Assembly (NCBI RefSeq): GCF_015680405.1
Contig: NZ_JADLJS010000010.1
Coordinates: forward strand, 62,001 to 126,000
Reading direction: 5' to 3'
Source: Pseudomonas pudica
Lineage (GTDB): Bacteria > Pseudomonadota > Gammaproteobacteria > Pseudomonadales > Pseudomonadaceae
DNA length: 64,000 nt
Shown here in pieces: positions 60,612-64,000 of the stretch. How positions within the stretch are numbered: the first letter of the stretch is position 1; each line of letters opens with the position of its first letter. Both the position numbers and the translations under genes were made by a program. The notes under the pieces are model-generated. The model did not search any database and had not been told where the DNA came from. It was given only the letters and a program-made list of their open reading frames with translations.

Positions 60612-60904
60612 AGCGGATGCTGTTGGTGGTGTTGCTGGGGCTGGTGTACTGGGCCTGGCACGAGCGCCAGGCTCTGGCGGACTTCCCCGGTATCCTTTCG
60701 GCCTACTCGGCCAAGGAATATTGCTCGTGCCGCTTCGTCATGGGGTTCGAGCCGGCGTATTGCCAAGGCTACGTGAAGCAATGGCTGCCGCTGAGCCTGC
60801 TGGAGGAAGACAGCCAACAGCGGCAGGTTACCGCCGAAGGCCTGGGCCGTCGCAATCAGGCCGCCTGGCAAGGCCCGCGCGAGGGCTGCCGCTTGCTGCC
60901 GTGA
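60608..60904 (+). CDS. Small Cys-containing protein coupled to the serine hydrolase
   Basis: 98 residues. N-terminal hydrophobic segment (about 4-17, MLLVVLLGLVYWAW) probably a signal or anchor. Four Cys in the rest (EYCSCRF, AYCQGY, EGCRLL) suggest two disulfides in the periplasm. The ATG overlaps the hydrolase stop (ATGA), so it is translationally coupled. No family recognised. Confidence 0.75.
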   Translation: MKRMLLVVLLGLVYWAWHERQALADFPGILSAYSAKEYCSCRFVMGFEPAYCQGYVKQWLPLSLLEEDSQQRQVTAEGLGRRNQAAWQGPREGCRLLP

Positions 60905-60948
60905 AGGCGGGCGGGTAAGGTTGGCGGCCTGGTTTCACGAGATCTGTC

Positions 60949-61530
60949 ATGTTCAAGCTGCCCCGCCTGCTGCCCGCCTTGTTGCTGGCTTTTTGCCTGC
61001 CCGCCCATGCCAACTGGCACCTCGATGGCGAGTCTTCGCGCCTTTCGTTCATTACCGGCAAGAACGGTAATACTGCCGAAGTGCACCGCTTCCTGGTGCT
61101 GCATGGCACGGTCGACCGCAAGGGTGTGGCCGGGCTGCGCATCGAGATGGATTCGGTGAGCAGCGGTATTCCGCTGCGTGACGAGCGCATGCGCGAGGAC
61201 CTGTTCGAGGTCGAGCGCTTTGCCGAAGCCAAGGTGCAGGCGCAACTGGACCTGCGGCCGATAAACGACCTGGCCAACGGTGCCCAGATCGAACTGCGCC
61301 TGCCATTGACCGTGACCCTGCATGGCCAGTCGCACAGCTACAACGCCTTGCTGCTGGCCACCCGGCTGGACGAGCGACGCTTCCAGGTGGTGACCCTTGA
61401 GCCCTTGGTGCTGCGCGCCGAAGATTTCGGCCTGTTGCCGGGGCTGCAACGCCTGCGCAAGTTCGCCGGGCTCAAGTCCATCAACCCTTCGGTGCCGGTT
61501 AGCGCGGTGCTGATCTTCACCGCCCGCTGA
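60949..61530 (+). CDS. YceI-family periplasmic protein
   Basis: 193 residues. Signal peptide 1-21 (LLPALLLAFCLPAHA). Lipocalin-like YceI fold begins WHLDGESSRLSFITGK and contains GLRIEMDSVSSGIPLRDERMRED, the conserved VSS-x-RD-x-RM pattern. YceI proteins bind isoprenoid lipids such as ubiquinone-related chains. Downstream phospholipase D-type gene starts one base after the stop. Confidence 0.9.
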   Translation: MFKLPRLLPALLLAFCLPAHANWHLDGESSRLSFITGKNGNTAEVHRFLVLHGTVDRKGVAGLRIEMDSVSSGIPLRDERMREDLFEVERFAEAKVQAQLDLRPINDLANGAQIELRLPLTVTLHGQSHSYNALLLATRLDERRFQVVTLEPLVLRAEDFGLLPGLQRLRKFAGLKSINPSVPVSAVLIFTAR

Positions 61531-61531
61531 C

Positions 61532-62689
61532 ATGCCGGGGCCGGTCTTTCCCTGGCGGGATGGCAACCAGTTCGAACTGCTGATCGACGGCCCCGAGTTT
61601 TTTCCGCGCATGCTCCTGGCGATCATGCGCGCCGAGTTCCAGGTCGACCTGGAGCTGTACCTGGTCGAGGCCGGTGACTGCGCGGATGCTGTGGTCGAAG
61701 CGCTGGAGCAGGCTGCCCGACGCGGCGTGCGGGTGCGCTGCCTGTTCGACGACTATGGTTCGCTGGCTTTCAACAGCAAGTTGCGTCAGCGCCTGCTGGA
61801 CGCAGGTGTGTATCTGCGCTGGTACAACCGCCTGCGCTGGAAGCGTGGCCTTCGCAACCTGTACCGCGACCACCGCAAGTTGCTGCTGGTGGACGAGCGC
61901 TGGGCCGTGGTGGGTGGTACGGGCGTCACCGACGAGTTCTGGACGCCGGGCGAGGCGACCAGTGAGTGGCACGAGGTGATGGTGCAGATGCAGGGGCCGG
62001 TGGTGAGCGACTGGCAGTTGCTGTTCGACCGCCAGTGGCACGCCAACAACCGTCGCACCGCCTGGCGCCCCGCCGAGGGCTTTGGCCTGCCGCGGCTGCC
62101 CAAGGTGCCTGCGCAGGGGCAGGGCATGGGCCGGGTGGCCTATGCCGACGCCCGCCAGCACCAGGACATCCTGCATTCGCTGGTGCGGGCGATCAACAGC
62201 GGCAAGCAGCGAGTGTGGCTGGCCACGCCTTACTTCCTGCCGACCTGGAGCGTGCGCCGGTCGCTGCGCCGGGCTGCCGGCAAGGGGGTCGATGTGCGGC
62301 TGCTGCTGACCGGGCCGCGCACCGATCACCCCTCGGTACGTTACGCCGGACACCGCTATTACCCGCGCCTGCTGCGCGCCGGGGTGCGCATCTATGAGTA
62401 CCAGCCTTGTTTCCTGCACCTGAAGATGGTGCTGATCGACGACTGGGTCAGTATCGGCTCATGCAACTTCGATCACTGGAACCTGCGTTTCAACCTCGAG
62501 GCCAATATCGAGGCGCTCGACCCACCACTGACGGCTGCCGTGCAGGCCAGCTTCGAGCGTGATTTCGCCTTGAGCGAGGTGGTCGACCTGGGCCACTGGA
62601 ATGCCCGGCCGCTGTGGCGCCGGGTGAAGCAGCGGTTGTGGGGTTGGCTGGACCGGTTGGTGGTCAACTTGCTCGACCGTCGCGACTGA
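61532..62689 (+). CDS. clsB: Cardiolipin synthase ClsB-like phospholipase D family protein
   Basis: 385 residues. Two HKD motifs: HRKLLLVD (His114-Lys116-Asp121) and HLKMVLID (near 293), each followed by GG or GSCNFD. No N-terminal membrane helix, as in E. coli ClsB. It probably condenses phosphatidyl donors to cardiolipin at the inner membrane. The ATG follows the yceI stop by one base, so the two likely form an operon. Confidence 0.9.
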   Translation: MPGPVFPWRDGNQFELLIDGPEFFPRMLLAIMRAEFQVDLELYLVEAGDCADAVVEALEQAARRGVRVRCLFDDYGSLAFNSKLRQRLLDAGVYLRWYNRLRWKRGLRNLYRDHRKLLLVDERWAVVGGTGVTDEFWTPGEATSEWHEVMVQMQGPVVSDWQLLFDRQWHANNRRTAWRPAEGFGLPRLPKVPAQGQGMGRVAYADARQHQDILHSLVRAINSGKQRVWLATPYFLPTWSVRRSLRRAAGKGVDVRLLLTGPRTDHPSVRYAGHRYYPRLLRAGVRIYEYQPCFLHLKMVLIDDWVSIGSCNFDHWNLRFNLEANIEALDPPLTAAVQASFERDFALSEVVDLGHWNARPLWRRVKQRLWGWLDRLVVNLLDRRD

Positions 62690-62740
62690 GACCGGCTATC
62701 GTGCAGTGACTGTCTCAAGGCAATCGAAGGAGTGGGTGCG

Positions 62741-63319
62741 ATGACGGCGAAGAAGATTCTCATGTTGGTCGGCGACTACGTCGAAGATTACGAAGTCATG
62801 GTGCCGTTCCAGGCGTTGAGCATGGTCGGGCACACGGTGCATGCGGTATGCCCGGAAAAGGTCGCGGGGCAGACTGTGCGCACCGCGATTCATGATTTCG
62901 AGGGAGAACAGACCTACAGCGAAAAGCCGGGGCACAACTTTGCCCTGAACTACGATTTCGTGCGGGTGCGTGCCGAGGGTTATGACGCGTTGTTGATCCC
63001 CGGTGGCCGTGCACCGGAGTACCTGCGTCTGGATGAGCGGGTGCTGGAACTGGTGCGGGCGTTCGACCAGGCTGGCAAGCCGATCGCGGCCGTATGCCAT
63101 GGTGCCCAGCTGTTGGCGGCGGCCGGCGTGCTGGAAGGGCGCGAATGCAGTGCGTACCCGGCGTGTGCGCCGGAAGTGCGCTTGGCGGGCGGGACATTCA
63201 TCGATATCGCGGTGGACCAGGCGCATGTGGACGGCAACCTGGTGACGGCACCGGCATGGCCGGCGCATCCGGCGTGGCTGGCGGCATTCCTCAAGGTGCT
63301 TGGTACCCGTATTGCCTGA
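62741..63319 (+). CDS. DJ-1/PfpI family protein
   Basis: 192 residues. Flavodoxin-like fold with nucleophile Cys119 in [10 protein letters not shown] and Glu15 in the DYVEDYE segment. PGGRAPEYL is also typical. Members are proteases, glyoxalases or chaperone-like; YhbO-type is the closest by pattern. AAGGAG at 62727-62732 supports ATG 62741. Confidence 0.9.
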   Translation: MTAKKILMLVGDYVEDYEVMVPFQALSMVGHTVHAVCPEKVAGQTVRTAIHDFEGEQTYSEKPGHNFALNYDFVRVRAEGYDALLIPGGRAPEYLRLDERVLELVRAFDQAGKPIAAVCHGAQLLAAAGVLEGRECSAYPACAPEVRLAGGTFIDIAVDQAHVDGNLVTAPAWPAHPAWLAAFLKVLGTRIA

Positions 63320-63320
63320 C

Positions 63321-63416
63321 AGGGCCCTATCGCCGGCAAGCCAGCTCCCACAGGTTTAGCGAAGGTTTCAAGACCTGCGAAGTAGCTGTGGGAGCTGGCT
63401 TGCCGGCGATGAGGCC
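63321..63416. repeat. REP pair (inverted), GCCGGCAAGCCAGCTCCCAC subtype
   Basis: Inverted copies directly behind the DJ-1/PfpI stop, between two convergent genes. Confidence 0.92.
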
Positions 63417-63448
63417 AGTGCAGGCAACACAGCTCAACTCAACCAGGC

Positions 63449-63847
63449 TTAACCCACCTGCTCAACCCAGTCATTGAGGTTGTAGTAGTTGGTCACCCGG
63501 GCAATCTTCCCGCAATGGATATAGAAGAACGCCCCCGCCGGCAGTACATAGGTCTGCCCGTTGGCCGCCGGCAACCCTTCGTCATCGGCCAGATATTCCC
63601 CATGCACGGTGAACTCGGCTGCCGCGCGGCTGCCGTCGGCGTTCTGCATCACTACGATATCGGCCAGGCGCTCGCGGTAGCAGCGGTTCATCTTGTCCAT
63701 GAACGCTGCAAACCGCGCCTTGCCCATCTGCCGCTCGCCCTGGTTGATGTCGTGGATCACATCCTCGCTGAGCAGGGCGAGAAAGGCCGGCATGTCGCCA
63801 GCGTTGAAGGCGGCGTAGTAAGCATTTACCAGTTCGGTAGCGGTCAT
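63449..63847 (-). CDS. NTF2-like / SnoaL-type protein
   Basis: 132 residues. Cone-shaped NTF2 fold: YYAAFNAGDMPAFLALLSEDVIHDINQGE at the N-terminus, TVHGEYLADDEG and the C-terminal GAFFYIHCGKIARVTNYYNL. This superfamily includes ketosteroid isomerases and polyketide cyclases; the catalytic identity here cannot be told from sequence alone. Confidence 0.85.
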   Translation of the reverse strand: MTATELVNAYYAAFNAGDMPAFLALLSEDVIHDINQGERQMGKARFAAFMDKMNRCYRERLADIVVMQNADGSRAAAEFTVHGEYLADDEGLPAANGQTYVLPAGAFFYIHCGKIARVTNYYNLNDWVEQVG

Positions 63848-63962
63848 GGAACAATACCTGTCGTGGAGGGAAAAGGCGGGTCGTTGCTCCGGATGATAGG
63901 GTTTCCCCTCAAGCCCGGCTTAGCCGAGCGCGTCATCCACATCGACAAAACGACCGCCAAGC

Positions 63963-64000
63963 ATGGAAATACGCCTGTTGCACGGCGCCGCTATCGCGCC
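63963..64000 (+). CDS. Start of a likely GNAT acetyltransferase, truncated by the window end
   Basis: Twelve codons, MEIRLLHGAAIA, then the window ends. The opening resembles the N-terminus of a GNAT-family acetyltransferase common in pseudomonads, but this is little evidence, and no clear ribosome site is visible. Confidence 0.4.
   Translation, partial: MEIRLLHGAAIA

Overview
The window looks like chromosome of a fluorescent Pseudomonas of the P. putida group. GC is high, with strong G/C third-position bias. Most intergenic gaps carry the paired inverted REP elements typical of P. putida. Gene order is, as far as I recall, collinear with the P. aeruginosa PAO1 stretch running from murF down to the olsA/olsB region (roughly PA4416 to PA4350). 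I see no insertion sequence, prophage, integrase, tRNA, rRNA or CRISPR array. This is core genome rather than an island.

Layout. (1) 1-12.3 kb is the distal part of the division and cell wall (dcw) cluster: murF (3' end only), mraY, murD, ftsW, murG, murC, ddlB, ftsQ, ftsA, ftsZ, lpxC. All lie on the + strand, with overlapping or abutting stops and starts from murF to ddlB and short gaps after it. (2) 12.3-19.1 kb: a DciA-like DUF721 gene (minus), secA, argJ, a glutathione S-transferase and a Nudix-ThiE fusion. (3) 19.1-22.7 kb, minus strand: a PduO-type cobalamin adenosyltransferase, a membrane histidine kinase without a neighbouring regulator, and a ketopantoate-reductase-like gene. (4) 22.7-30.4 kb: yajQ, a small MscS channel, an MdfA-like exporter, ampG, an alkyltransferase-like protein, a DUF481 outer-membrane protein, a HugZ-type haem protein and fxsA. 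(5) 30.4-33.1 kb: groES-groEL behind a clear sigma-32 promoter, followed by a duplicated intergenic spacer. (6) 33.1-37.8 kb: a PAP2 phosphatase, colR-colS, and a three-gene methyltransferase/InaA-kinase/small exported protein operon. Good ColR-box matches lie upstream of both target transcripts. (7) 37.8-42.0 kb: a MexVW-like RND pump. (8) 42.2-47.5 kb, minus strand: two imelysin lipoproteins, a di-haem lipoprotein and a beta-propeller protein, which together look like a periplasmic iron-handling module. (9) 47.6-54.5 kb: bifA, sodB, argO/argP, an SDR gene and a coiled-coil membrane protein. (10) 54.6-63.8 kb: arsR-xenB facing acpH across two palindromic operators, olsB-olsA, an ACAD-like gene, a serine hydrolase operon, yceI, a cardiolipin-synthase-like gene, a DJ-1/PfpI gene, an NTF2-like gene and the first codons of a likely acetyltransferase.

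A large share of the genes serve the envelope: peptidoglycan precursors, division, lipid A commitment, muropeptide recycling, protein export, LPS/lipid phosphate chemistry, ornithine lipids, cardiolipin, efflux and mechanosensing. The most interesting non-gene signals are the ColR boxes on both sides of colRS, the palindrome pair in the arsR-acpH gap, the terminator-like hairpin in the yajQ leader, the duplicated groEL-PAP2 spacer, and REP pairs whose two arms match in subtype within each locus.
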